Part shown: piece by piece, positions 26,226 to 35,400 of the stretch | Layout: every line of letters begins with the position of its first letter | How positions within the stretch are numbered: the first letter of the stretch is position 1 | NCBI GenBank assembly: GCA_020859985.1 | Contig: JAJBVD010000078.1 | Span: forward strand, 25,728 to 89,727 | Length of the DNA stretch: 64,000 nucleotides | Direction of reading: 5' to 3' | Source: Clostridiales bacterium | GTDB lineage: Bacteria; Bacillota; Clostridia; Lachnospirales; Lachnospiraceae | Translations under genes and position numbers: made by a program | The notes under the pieces: generated by a model | What the model was told of the DNA's origin: nothing | What the model saw: the letters and a program-made list of their open reading frames with translations, nothing else | Database searches by the model: none

Positions 26226-28310
26226 ATGAGCAAACCAAAATATTATATGACGACGGCGATCGCCTACACGTCGGGCAAGCCGCACATCGGAAATACGTAT
26301 GAGATCGTGCTGGCGGACAGCATCGCCCGTTTCCGCCGGGAGCAGGGCTATGACGTGTTTTTTCAGACGGGGACGGATGAGCACGGACAGAAGATCGAGT
26401 TGAAAGCCGCTGAGGCGGGCGTGACGCCGAAGGAATATGTGGACAAGGTGGCCGGAGAGATTCACAGAATCTGGGATCTGATGAACACTTCCTATGATAA
26501 ATTTATCCGCACGACAGACGCCGACCACGAGGCGCAGGTGCAGATGATTTTCAAAAAGCTGTATGATCAGGGCGACATTTATAAGGGCTCTTATGAGGGT
26601 ATGTACTGTACGCCGTGCGAGTCGTTCTGGACGCAGTCACAGCTTGTGGACGGCAAATGTCCGGACTGCGGCCGCGAGGTGAAGCCTGCGAAGGAAGAGG
26701 CGTATTTCTTCCGTATGAGTAAATATGCGGATCGTCTGATCGACCATATTAATACGCATCCGGAGTTTATTCAGCCGGTGGCGCGCAAAAATGAGATGAT
26801 GAACAATTTCCTGCTGCCGGGGCTGCAGGATCTGTGCGTGTCCCGCACGTCGTTTAAATGGGGCATCCCGGTCACTTTTGACGACAAACATGTCGTTTAT
26901 GTATGGCTGGACGCGCTGACCAACTACATCACAGGCATCGGTTATGACGCGGAGGGAAACAGCACGGAGCAGTTTGATAAGCTCTGGCCGGCCGACCTGC
27001 ATCTGATCGGAAAGGATATCATCCGCTTCCATACGATCTACTGGCCGATCTTTCTGATGGCGCTGGATCTGCCGCTGCCGAAGCAGGTATTCGGACATCC
27101 GTGGCTGCTGCAGGGCGGCGAGAAGATGAGCAAGTCGAAGGGCAATGTGCTCTACGCGGATGATCTCGTGGATGTGTACGGCGTGGACGCGGTACGATTC
27201 TTCGTGCTGCATGAGATGCCGTTTGAAAATGACGGTGTGATCACTTGGGAGCTGATGACTGAGCGCGTCAACTCCGAATTGGCCAACACGCTCGGCAATC
27301 TGGTGAACCGCACGATCTCCATGAGCAATAAATATTTCGGCGGCGTGGTGACGAAGACCGGTGTGACCGAGCCGGTGGATGAGGATCTGAAAGCGACCGT
27401 GCTGGCAGTACCCGCCAACGTCGTGAAGAAGATGGACGACCTGCGGGTCGCGGACGCGATCACGGAGATCTTTACGCTGTTTAAGCGCTGCAATAAATAC
27501 ATTGACGAGACGATGCCGTGGGTACTTGCGAAGGATGAGGCAAAAAAAGACCGTCTGGCTGAGGTGCTCTACAACCTGACGGAGAGCATCGCGATCGGTG
27601 CCTCCCTGCTCGAATCCTTCATGCCGGAGACCTCGGAGCGGATATTAAAGCAGTTGAACGCTGCGAAGCGCACTCTGGATTCCATGGATATGTTTGGATT
27701 GTATGAGTCCGGCACGAAGGTGACGGATAAGCCGGAGATCCTGTTTGCACGTCTGGACGGGAAGGAAGTGCTCGCTAAGGCGGAGGAGATCCGCAAGGCG
27801 CAGATGGCGGAATTCGAGGCGGAGAACGCGAAGGCGGCTGCCGCGGCAGGCGATAGCGCGCAGGGCGCAGGGACTGCTAATGGCGCGGCAGATAAGGCAA
27901 ATATGACCGGAGGTGCAGGTACTGCAGCCGGAGCAGATGCGAATGGCGACGGTGCCGCACAGGAAATTGAACTTACACTCAAAGATGAGATCACCTACGA
28001 CGATTTTGACAAGCTTCAGTTCGCGGTGGGTGAGATCATTGCCTGCGAGGAAGTGAAGAAGTCGAGGAAGCTGCTCTGCTCTCAGGTAAAGATCGGCAAT
28101 CAGGTAAAGCAGATCCTTTCCGGGATCAAGTCGGACTACTCTCCGGAGGAGATGGTCGGCAAGAAAGTGATGGTGCTGGTGAACTTAAAGCCCGCAAAGA
28201 TGGCGGGACTAGTATCAGAAGGCATGATGCTCTGTGCCGAGGACGCTGACGGGAAGCTGTCCCTGATGACGCCTGAGAGGAAGATGCCGTCCGGAGCGGA
28301 GATCTGCTGA
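26226..28310 (+). CDS. metG: Methionyl-tRNA synthetase with C-terminal tRNA-binding domain
   Basis: Class I synthetase charging tRNA-Met. The true start is ATG 26226 (GAGGAGGG upstream); the ORF-track extension is leader sequence. Motifs: TSGKPHIGN (HIGH), a CTPC/CPDC zinc knuckle near residues 127-147, GGEKMSKSKGN (KMSKS) near 300, and a WELMTERVNSELANTLGNLVNRT start of the anticodon domain. The last 110 residues are the EMAP-II-like tRNA-binding module. Between the two lies an unusual Ala/Gly-rich linker of about 50 residues. A terminator follows. Confidence 0.95.
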   Translation: MSKPKYYMTTAIAYTSGKPHIGNTYEIVLADSIARFRREQGYDVFFQTGTDEHGQKIELKAAEAGVTPKEYVDKVAGEIHRIWDLMNTSYDKFIRTTDADHEAQVQMIFKKLYDQGDIYKGSYEGMYCTPCESFWTQSQLVDGKCPDCGREVKPAKEEAYFFRMSKYADRLIDHINTHPEFIQPVARKNEMMNNFLLPGLQDLCVSRTSFKWGIPVTFDDKHVVYVWLDALTNYITGIGYDAEGNSTEQFDKLWPADLHLIGKDIIRFHTIYWPIFLMALDLPLPKQVFGHPWLLQGGEKMSKSKGNVLYADDLVDVYGVDAVRFFVLHEMPFENDGVITWELMTERVNSELANTLGNLVNRTISMSNKYFGGVVTKTGVTEPVDEDLKATVLAVPANVVKKMDDLRVADAITEIFTLFKRCNKYIDETMPWVLAKDEAKKDRLAEVLYNLTESIAIGASLLESFMPETSERILKQLNAAKRTLDSMDMFGLYESGTKVTDKPEILFARLDGKEVLAKAEEIRKAQMAEFEAENAKAAAAAGDSAQGAGTANGAADKANMTGGAGTAAGADANGDGAAQEIELTLKDEITYDDFDKLQFAVGEIIACEEVKKSRKLLCSQVKIGNQVKQILSGIKSDYSPEEMVGKKVMVLVNLKPAKMAGLVSEGMMLCAEDADGKLSLMTPERKMPSGAEIC

Positions 28311-28321
28311 GAAGAGAAAAT

Positions 28322-28348
28322 GTAACTGCTCAGTACCTTCACAGGTAC
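28322..28348. repeat. 27-bp dispersed palindrome after metG
   Basis: GTAACTGCTCAG and CTTCACAGGTAC arms; one substitution in each arm. Confidence 0.75.
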
Positions 28349-28372
28349 GAAAACAGAATAAGAAAATATACG

Positions 28373-28405
28373 AAAACCCATCGGAGCACTGCCCCGGTGG
28401 GTTTT
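28373..28405 (+). terminator. metG terminator
   Basis: AAAACCCA..CGG pairs with CC..TGGGTTTT. The A and T tracts at both ends suggest it works in both directions, for metG and the convergent GGDEF gene. Confidence 0.75.
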
Positions 28406-28430
28406 GTCATCAGCTGTATGTTATTGATAT

Positions 28431-28504
28431 TGCAGAATCTGCACTAGTATTCCATCGTTCGGATATCACGGAATCTGCGTCTATCACTCCATCGTCCGGA
28501 TATC
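28431..28504. repeat. 37-bp tandem duplication at the 3' end of the GGDEF gene
   Basis: Two imperfect 37-base units, each starting (minus strand) with GATATCCG and containing ACGATGGA and GCAGATTC. The first holds the last codons and stop of the gene. Confidence 0.7.
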
Positions 28505-29974
28505 ATAGAGCGTATACTGATCGCGGCCGCTTTCCTTGGAGATGTAGAGTGCCTTGTCGGCCTTTTCATACAAATTCTGGAAATTCTTAGCATGCTGCGG
28601 GAACAGCGCGACACCGATACTGCAGGATACAGAAAGAGTCGGTGCGGAATCGACTTTGATGGAGCGCACCATCTGACAGATCATCTCCGCGCGCTCGACT
28701 GCGGCTTCCGGCGTACTGTTTTTCATAAAGATACCGAACTCATCACCGCCAAGACGGCCGATGATGTCGCTCTCGCGGAAGATTTCTTTCAGACCGTTGC
28801 CTACTGTGCTTAAGACGATGTCTCCTATTGCGTGGCCATAACCGTCATTGATGTGTTTGAAAAGGTCGATATCCAGCATCAGAAACGCCTGCGTACCATA
28901 GCAGGCCTCGTCGGCCAGCCAGAGCTTGATGTATTCCTCCGTGGTTTTTTTATTGTTGATGCCGGTCAGGGCATCTGTTTCTGCGAAATGTACAAGGCTT
29001 CTCTGCTTGCGGAATGTAACGACAAGCAGGATCAGTACCAGCACGAGCAGTCCGGTGGCCAGCACCTGAAACAGCCTCGTCTCATAGAAGGTGAACTGGC
29101 TGTAGGAAGCGTGGGCATCGTCTGCAGAAACAACGTAGCAGAGCATCCAGTCGCTCACATCGAGGGATTCAAAAAAGCAATAGAAAGTACCTTCAGTGCT
29201 GACCATGGTAAGCAGATGGGATTCTCCTGCCTGTACATCCTCTTTCCAGTTGGACACAGAATATTTTTCTGTGCCATCTTCTGTGGAAACCGTCACAGTT
29301 CGATATTCTTTGTGCATATTAAAAATACTACTGTCTGTTTCAATCTCAAAAATCTTCGTGCCGCTCTGGGAGATCACAGAACCATCCTCCTGAGTGACAA
29401 TGAGAAACTGTCCGGTTCCTTCATAGAGTTCATTAAACAGAAGGTCGCCGAGTGCGTGGATATCATAGGAGCCGCCGAGCACGCCAACGACCGATTCATC
29501 GCTGTAAATAGGCACGCTCAATACGACGCGGATTGATCCGTCCACCTTGCTGACCACAGGCGTACTTAAAGAACGTGATCCTGCGAGAGATTTCTGAAAA
29601 TATTCCCGTTCAGAGAGATCCCGGATTGAACCATTGCTGTAATAGGCATTGCCGTCTTTGTCTATCAGAGCAATCAGACTTAAGGAGCTTTTCTCCGCGA
29701 CGCTGTAAACCAGCTGCAGAGAGTCCTCTGTAATCAGATTCTCACTCTCGCCGAGATAAGCGGCAAGCCCTTCCAGATATTCATATTGAGATTCAATCGT
29801 GGATGCAAAATGAGACTGCTCACGATTTACACTTTCAATAATGGTATCCTGCGCATTTTCCTTGATCGCCTGCCTGTAAAAATGAAAAAATACAAATATA
29901 CTGGCTACCGCAAAAACAACAAATGCGGAAAAACTGATCGCGTAGAATGGCGTAAGATTTTTATTCTTCTGCAC
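28484..29974 (-). CDS. Membrane diguanylate cyclase with extracellular Cache sensor
   Basis: A 496-residue protein. An N-terminal helix (FSAFVVFAVASIFVFFHF), a dCache-like outer domain (residues about 40-285, with DKDGNAYYSNGSIRDLSEREYFQKSL typical of Cache_1), a second helix (LFQVLATGLLVLVLILLVV) and a C-terminal GGDEF domain (GRLGGDEF). The inhibitory RxxD site is present (RESD), so product feedback is expected, unlike the LacI-GGDEF protein. GTG 29974 with GGGGAGG upstream is preferred over the track's TTG. It should make c-di-GMP in response to an outside ligand. Confidence 0.85.
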   Translation of the reverse strand: MQKNKNLTPFYAISFSAFVVFAVASIFVFFHFYRQAIKENAQDTIIESVNREQSHFASTIESQYEYLEGLAAYLGESENLITEDSLQLVYSVAEKSSLSLIALIDKDGNAYYSNGSIRDLSEREYFQKSLAGSRSLSTPVVSKVDGSIRVVLSVPIYSDESVVGVLGGSYDIHALGDLLFNELYEGTGQFLIVTQEDGSVISQSGTKIFEIETDSSIFNMHKEYRTVTVSTEDGTEKYSVSNWKEDVQAGESHLLTMVSTEGTFYCFFESLDVSDWMLCYVVSADDAHASYSQFTFYETRLFQVLATGLLVLVLILLVVTFRKQRSLVHFAETDALTGINNKKTTEEYIKLWLADEACYGTQAFLMLDIDLFKHINDGYGHAIGDIVLSTVGNGLKEIFRESDIIGRLGGDEFGIFMKNSTPEAAVERAEMICQMVRSIKVDSAPTLSVSCSIGVALFPQHAKNFQNLYEKADKALYISKESGRDQYTLYDIRTME

Positions 29975-30606
29975 GTAACTGTTCCTCCCCAAAAGGCAAA
30001 TATACTTAACGCACTTAACACGGTTTTCGTACTTTCGTTAGTATAGCATAATGTTTTAAAAAAGGGTAGAACTTTTGTGAGCAAATTGACAAAAAAATTG
30101 GATTTTACAGTTGAAATTAGTATTTTTAATATGAAATTTGAATCTGGAAGAAGGATGCGCCTGGGAATCCGGCTTTTTTTCAGGGAATCCGGTTGAAAAA
30201 CCTATGGTGCCGGAACAGCAAGCAACGTCGCCGTAAAGGTAGTTCTGTATGCTGCAGCATTTGAGCAGTCTTCCTGTCTGCCGAAAGATCGGTCAAAACG
30301 GATTTGTCAACAATGTAACCAACTGTTTTTTGCCGATTTTTGTGGAATACGTCTGTTGATTTTCAACAGGAAAATCAGTAAAATATTTGAAAGCGTTTGA
30401 AAGTATAATTGAATAATTAACACATGAATGACACAAGTAGTGCTATGCACGTAAATCTGATCACGGAATTATGTAACAACTGATCTGTTTGCGTAATAGA
30501 TGCTTGTGTTTTTTGTCGTTTAATTGAGACGGCTCCCGGTCATTCGAGACGTCAGTTATACTTTTACGAACGGCTGCACAGATTTAAAAAGAAGGAGAAA
30601 AAAGAG
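29975..30606. other. 630-base intergenic region with possible structured leader
   Basis: No gene. Notable parts: a repeated GGGAATCCGG (near 30160 and 30183), a TTGAAAAACC segment, and a 90-base stretch bounded by ACACAAG (about 30432) and CTTGTGTTTTTTG (about 30510) that could fold as one large hairpin ending in T6 upstream of the DUF2798 gene. I checked for the c-di-GMP riboswitch core and did not find it. Confidence 0.4.
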
Positions 30607-31143
30607 ATGCCCAAGAACCAGTTTCAGCGAATGATTTTCGCACTTATTACTGTTATCATTACCGTACACGGATATGTATTCTACAGCCTGTACGTCATCA
30701 ACGGAGCGACACTCATGGAAGTGACTGGCGCCGACAGCGTTCTTCATGCCATCCAGACGCAGGGAGGCGTGTATATGTTCGGCCGGATGATGCCCATATG
30801 GGCGCTGATTTTGATCGAGTTCTGCTTTGCCTACGCACTGGAGTGTATGCTTGGAAGTCCGTGTTCGTTCAAGCTCGCCTGCATGAACTTTGATCCGAAG
30901 GAGACACATCCGGTGATTTTTGAAAGCGCCGTCATCTGCGCGACGGTCGGTTTGATGGTTCCTGCGATGAGCTTTCTGGCCGCTTTGTTTTACTATCCGT
31001 ACTATAATGGCTTTCATATTTTGACGTTCCTGGCGAACTGGCTGAAGCTGGTATGTTATAATTTTCCGTTTGCATTTTTCAGCCAGTTGTTCTTTATTCA
31101 GCCGCTGGTACGGACCATTTTTAAAAAAATATTCCGGCAGTAA
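30607..31143 (+). CDS. DUF2798 family membrane protein
   Basis: A 178-residue protein with four predicted helices. MPKNQFQRMIFALITVIITVHGYVFYSLY and the repeated FESAVICATVGLMVPAMSFLA match the two-repeat DUF2798 pattern. AAGGAG precedes the ATG. Function is unknown for the family. A long leader with a possible hairpin precedes it, so its expression may be attenuated. Confidence 0.75.
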   Translation: MPKNQFQRMIFALITVIITVHGYVFYSLYVINGATLMEVTGADSVLHAIQTQGGVYMFGRMMPIWALILIEFCFAYALECMLGSPCSFKLACMNFDPKETHPVIFESAVICATVGLMVPAMSFLAALFYYPYYNGFHILTFLANWLKLVCYNFPFAFFSQLFFIQPLVRTIFKKIFRQ

Positions 31144-31160
31144 AAAGAAAGCCGGAAATG

Positions 31161-31189
31161 GCCTCTCGACGATGGCCTTCTTCTGTGAT
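31161..31189 (+). repeat. Direct repeat GCCTCTCGACGATGGCC, copy 1
   Basis: A 29-base word shared with 32304-32332 at 27 of 29 positions by eye; the core is GGCC...GGCC. Confidence 0.7.
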
Positions 31190-31429
31190 GAAATAAAATT
31201 AGATAAGGAGCTTCAGCCTGAGATAGTTGCGGTGATCGGGAAAATCACAGAATCACCGTTTCTTATGCAGAAAGGTAAGCGTGGAAGGAGGCCGATAAAT
31301 ATGTGTACCGCTTTGGAAAAATTAGAAAAAGATGCGGTCGAGCGCAGAGACAGGAAATTAATTATGAAATCAAAAAACCGTCTTGTTTTCACAGGGCGGT
31401 TTTTCAACGTTTATTGCGCATTGTTCTGA
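31172..31429 (+). CDS. Possible small gene or remnant (85 aa)
   Basis: Begins in repeat copy 1 (ATGGCCTTCTTCTGTGATG). The internal stretch INMCTALEKLEKDAVERRDR recalls the end of Rpn/PD-(D/E)XK transposase-like nucleases, which often end in MCxAL..., but the nuclease core is missing. It may be a decayed remnant. It runs across a terminator hairpin, which argues against a real protein. Confidence 0.25.
   Translation: MAFFCDEIKLDKELQPEIVAVIGKITESPFLMQKGKRGRRPINMCTALEKLEKDAVERRDRKLIMKSKNRLVFTGRFFNVYCALF
31373..31405. terminator. Bidirectional terminator between DUF2798 and PAP2 genes
   Basis: AAAACCG / CGGTTTTT stem with T-tracts on both strands (six T on the minus strand). It serves the minus-strand PAP2 gene and anything coming from the left. 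Confidence 0.75.
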
Positions 31430-31937
31430 CGCGGTGCTTTCGCGGACTGGCCAGTATTCCCAGAGCGATTCCCGTGGCCAGTCCTCCCAATACATCTGTG
31501 GGATAGTGGATGCCGACATAAAGCCTTGAAAAGGCAATCAGCGAAGCAAGTATCAGAAGCAGTATCCCATATTTTCGCGGTATATTTCTGTAGATAGCAA
31601 CTGCTGAGGCAAAGCTTGCACCTGTATGTCCGGAAGGAAAGGAAGCATCGGCGGCCGGCTGAATGATGCAGGTAAGCCCTTCGATTACTTCATAGGGGCG
31701 TGTGCGGTTAAACAGATTCTTCAGCAGCAGATTGTTGACGAGGAAGGAACTAAGAAGCGCACATGCGGAACAGATTCCTGCAGCCCTCGTCTTTTTTACG
31801 CTGAGCAATATGACAGTGAGGATAATCCAGAAGATTCCCTTATCGCCCAGATGCGTAATCGTTTTAAATATCGGATCGAGAATGGGATTCCGTATGTGTT
31901 CCTGTATAAAAAGCAAAATGGTTTCTTCCATATCCAC
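31404..31937 (-). CDS. PAP2 superfamily phosphatase (undecaprenyl-pyrophosphatase-like)
   Basis: A 177-residue membrane phosphatase. The three catalytic motifs are complete: KNLFNRTRP (KX6RP), PSGHT, and SRLYVGIHYPTDVLGG (SRX5HX3D). Five or six helices surround them. BcrC-type members recycle undecaprenyl pyrophosphate for cell-wall synthesis; others act on phosphatidic acid, so the substrate is open. Start is GTG 31937 or ATG 31931. Confidence 0.85.
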   Translation of the reverse strand: MDMEETILLFIQEHIRNPILDPIFKTITHLGDKGIFWIILTVILLSVKKTRAAGICSACALLSSFLVNNLLLKNLFNRTRPYEVIEGLTCIIQPAADASFPSGHTGASFASAVAIYRNIPRKYGILLLILASLIAFSRLYVGIHYPTDVLGGLATGIALGILASPRKHRVRTMRNKR

Positions 31938-31969
31938 AATTGACCTTTCTGGAACAAAAGTTAAAAATC

Positions 31970-32164
31970 TTATTTGTTTTCCTTAAATGGCAGTGCATTT
32001 GTGATGAAGGTTAAGGCATCAATGACTGCTTCCACAATCAACACAATTCCGGTAAATTTCCAGAGTACTGCGGTGGTTGTAAAGGGATTTGCCAGAATAA
32101 TGATGGCAAACAGTACGGTAAGCATAGCACTGATCAGGCTGATATACCAGTATTTTTTCTTCAT
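31970..32164 (-). CDS. Small DUF308/HdeD-like membrane protein (64 aa)
   Basis: Two helices with the repeat motif NPFTTTAVLWKFTGIVLIVEAVID typical of DUF308. Full family members have about six helices, so this is a short form or a remnant. It lies 32 bases upstream of the PAP2 gene on the same strand and may share its transcript. A full-length relative is at 48321-48914. Confidence 0.6.
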   Translation of the reverse strand: MKKKYWYISLISAMLTVLFAIIILANPFTTTAVLWKFTGIVLIVEAVIDALTFITNALPFKENK

Positions 32165-32459
32165 GCATCTGATCGCGGATCAGTCTGTGTATATCCTTGG
32201 CGGCAGTCAGCGGCGTGCTTGCGGTCGTAGAGAATGAAAGCTTGCATATTTATCCGAAGCTGCCGAAAAAGAATTAAAACAGCCATATAGTATTTTCGGA
32301 ATAGCCTCTCGACGATGGCCTCCTCCTGTGATACAATGAAAGCCGCGCATGCAGAATTGTGCTTCGCACAATGGCGCGCCCTACATCCATACTCGCTGCG
32401 CGAGTACGGACATGTGATAAAATAAACACAATTTATTTTTTGCCGGAGGAGGCATTTTT
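32165..32459. other. Leader region before the EF-G/NYN gene
   Basis: Holds repeat copy 2, then mini-hairpins GAATTGTGCTTCGCACAAT and TACTCGCTGCGCGAGTA. A strong GGAGGAGG site precedes the ATG. No gene is seen. Confidence 0.5.
32304..32332 (+). repeat. Direct repeat GCCTCTCGACGATGGCC, copy 2
   Basis: Second copy, 1.1 kb from the first and in the leader of the EF-G/NYN gene. Confidence 0.7.
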
Positions 32460-35400
32460 ATGGGCAATCAGGCGGAAAAAACTGAAAAAAGAAGGATATG
32501 TGCTGGTCTTTTGGCTCATGTCGATGCCGGGAAAACGACTCTGGCGGAAGGCATCCTGTACCTGACCGGAGGCATACGCCATCTGGGCAGAGTCGATCAT
32601 CAGGATGCTTTTTTTGATAATTTTGCGCTGGAACGGGAGCGAGGAATTACGATTTTTTCTAAGCAGGCGCAGGTGGTGCTGCGTCCGGGAATGAGTGCCG
32701 CGGCTGGACATACCGCTGCTGCTTCGCGTGAAGGCGCTCTGAAATCTTCGGTCTCACGTGAAAGAATACCCGGAGTAACTGCATCATGTGAAGAAACCAG
32801 AGGATGCTTTTCGCCGCGGAAAGAGGAGCCTGAAGATTCTGCCCTGTACCTGACGATTCTTGACACCCCGGGACATGTGGATTTTTCTGCGGAGATGGAG
32901 CGGACGCTGCAGGTGCTGGACTACGCGGTGCTGGTGATCAGCGGCGCGGACGGTGTGCAGAGTCATGTGGAGGCCTTATGGAGACTGCTGGCACGTTATG
33001 AGATTCCGGTGTTTCTGTTTGTCAATAAAATGGATCAGCCGGGGACGGACCGGGCGGCGCTGTTGGCGGAGCTGACGCAGAAGCTGGATGAACGCTGCGT
33101 GGATTTTTCCGGCCCGAAGGCAATCGAGAGCATGTCAGGGAGGGCTGCTTTAAAGGATACTGCTTCCAGGAGTGCCTCGTCAAAGCGGAATGTGGAAGAT
33201 GGGGGAGAGGATAGTGATTATTTTGCGTCAGAGGAGTTTCAGGAAGCCCTGGCGATGTGCGATGAGGAGCTGCTGGAAATCTATGCTTCGGGAGAGACGA
33301 TTGGGACGGAAGCAATCCGGAGTGCGATCGCAGCCCGAAAAATATTTCCCTGCTATTTCGGCTCGGCGCTGAAGCTGTGGGGTGTGCAGGAACTGCTGGA
33401 CGGAATTCGCGTCTACAGTGTTTCGAAGGAATATCCGGACGAATTTGGCGCGAGAGTTTTCAAAATCACGCGTGACGCGCAGGGAAACCGCCTGACGCAT
33501 ATGAAGATCACAGGTGGTACACTGCGTGTAAAGGATGTGCTGACGAACCGCAGAAAAGGGGAAAGCCCCGGATCCGGCGGAAAAGGAGAAAGCTCCGGAA
33601 CGGACGGATTAAGTGAGCGGGTCGGAGGAGCAGTTTGGGAAGAAAAAGTCAATCAGATACGCATTTTTTCCGGCGCGGGATATGAAGCCGTGAGCGAGGC
33701 CGGGGCGGGAAGCATCTGCGCGGTCACAGGGCTGGAGCATACCTATGCGGGAGAAGGACTGGGCGCGGAGCCGGAGGGAGAACTGCCGGTGCTGGAGCCG
33801 GTTTTGTCGTACCGGATTGAACTGCCGGAGGGGACGGATGTGCATCAGGCGTTCCGGCAGTTGAAGCAATTGGAGGAGGAAGAACCGCAGCTGCATATCA
33901 CGTGGGTGTCGGGAGCCGGGAGGCACATGACAGACGGCGGTTCTGCCCTGCGTTCTGATGAGAGGAATTCAGGAGGGCGTTCCGCCGGCGCAGCTGCCGC
34001 ACCGCAATCCGATAATACGGCACCTGGAAAAGACAGTCGGATGGGCAGCGGTACCGGCGAGATCCACGCGCAGCTGATGGGCGAGGTGCAGATCGAGATT
34101 CTGCAGAGTATGATCCGGGATCGTTTTGGCCTTGCCGTGAAATTTGGCGAGGGCAGCATTCTGTACCGGGAGACCATTGCCGCGCCGGTCGTCGGCATGG
34201 GACATTTTGAGCCGCTGCGCCATTATGCGGAGGTACACCTTCTGATGGAACCGGCGGAGCGCGGCAGCGGCCTGCAGTTTGACTCAGTCTGCAGCGTGGA
34301 TGATCTGGCTCTGAACTGGCAGCGCCTGATTTTGACGCATCTGGAAGAAAAAACGCATCTCGGCGTGCTCACCGGATCAGAGATTACGGATATGAAGATC
34401 ACACTCATCGCGGGAAGGGCGCACCAGAAGCACACAGAGGGCGGCGATTTCCGGCAGGCAACCTATCGCGCCGTGCGGCAGGGACTTTGTCGTGCGCAGT
34501 CGGTCCTGCTGGAGCCGGTATACAGCTTCCGCATGGAGGTTCCGATGGAGTCTGTGGGGCGGGCGTTGTCCGACATTCAGCGCATGTACGGCACTGCGGA
34601 GCCGCCGGAGCTGATGCAGTCGCCGCGTGGATACAAAGATGCCGGGGGAGGTGCTGCGATACCGGGGACTGCCGGAATGTCAGATGGCAGCATTTCATCA
34701 GGTAGCAGTTCTTCATCGGGCGCTGGTTCGCCGAACAGTGCTGCCGGATCAGCCGGCGGTGACTGGATGGTGATCCGGGGCACCGCACCGGTCGTGACGA
34801 TGCGCGGCTACCAGAGCGAGCTCCTTTCCTATACGAAAGGCCGCGGCCGCCTTTTCTGCCGGATGAGCGGATATGAAGAATGTCATAATGCGCAGGAGGT
34901 CATTGAGACACGCGCTTACAATGCGGAAGCGGATCTGGAGAATCCGTGCGGCTCGGTGTTCTGTGCGCACGGAGCCGGTTTCGTTGTGAACTGGGAGGAT
35001 GTGCCGGACTATGTGCACATCGCCGGGACGGACGCATTTGCGGAGAATACATTTGCAGAAGACGCGTTTTTGGAAGATGCGGAAGTGAGTCTGCGCGGGA
35101 AGAGTCTGTTGCGTGATTTTGCAGGAGACAGCAGCCGCGAAGGAAACGTATCGGGACGGGAAATGCCCCGCAGTGTACGCACCAGTGCGGCTCCGGCCCC
35201 TTCGGTTAGTGATGAAGAATTAAAGCAGATTTTTGAGCGTACCTATGGCGAATCGAAATGGGACACCAACCGTTCCCGTTATGGTTCCGGAAGTGGGACA
35301 GGCCGGACGTCGGATGCGGAGGGAACCGTCAGGGATTTCAACAGAAAACGGAAGCCCGCGCGTTTGGCGGGTGCTGAAGAATGCCTTCTCGTGGACGGCT

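Noticed and set aside
29975-30606. c-di-GMP riboswitch near the GGDEF gene
   Set aside because: The GEMM core words (such as GGGCAAAC and ACGCAAAG) are not found.
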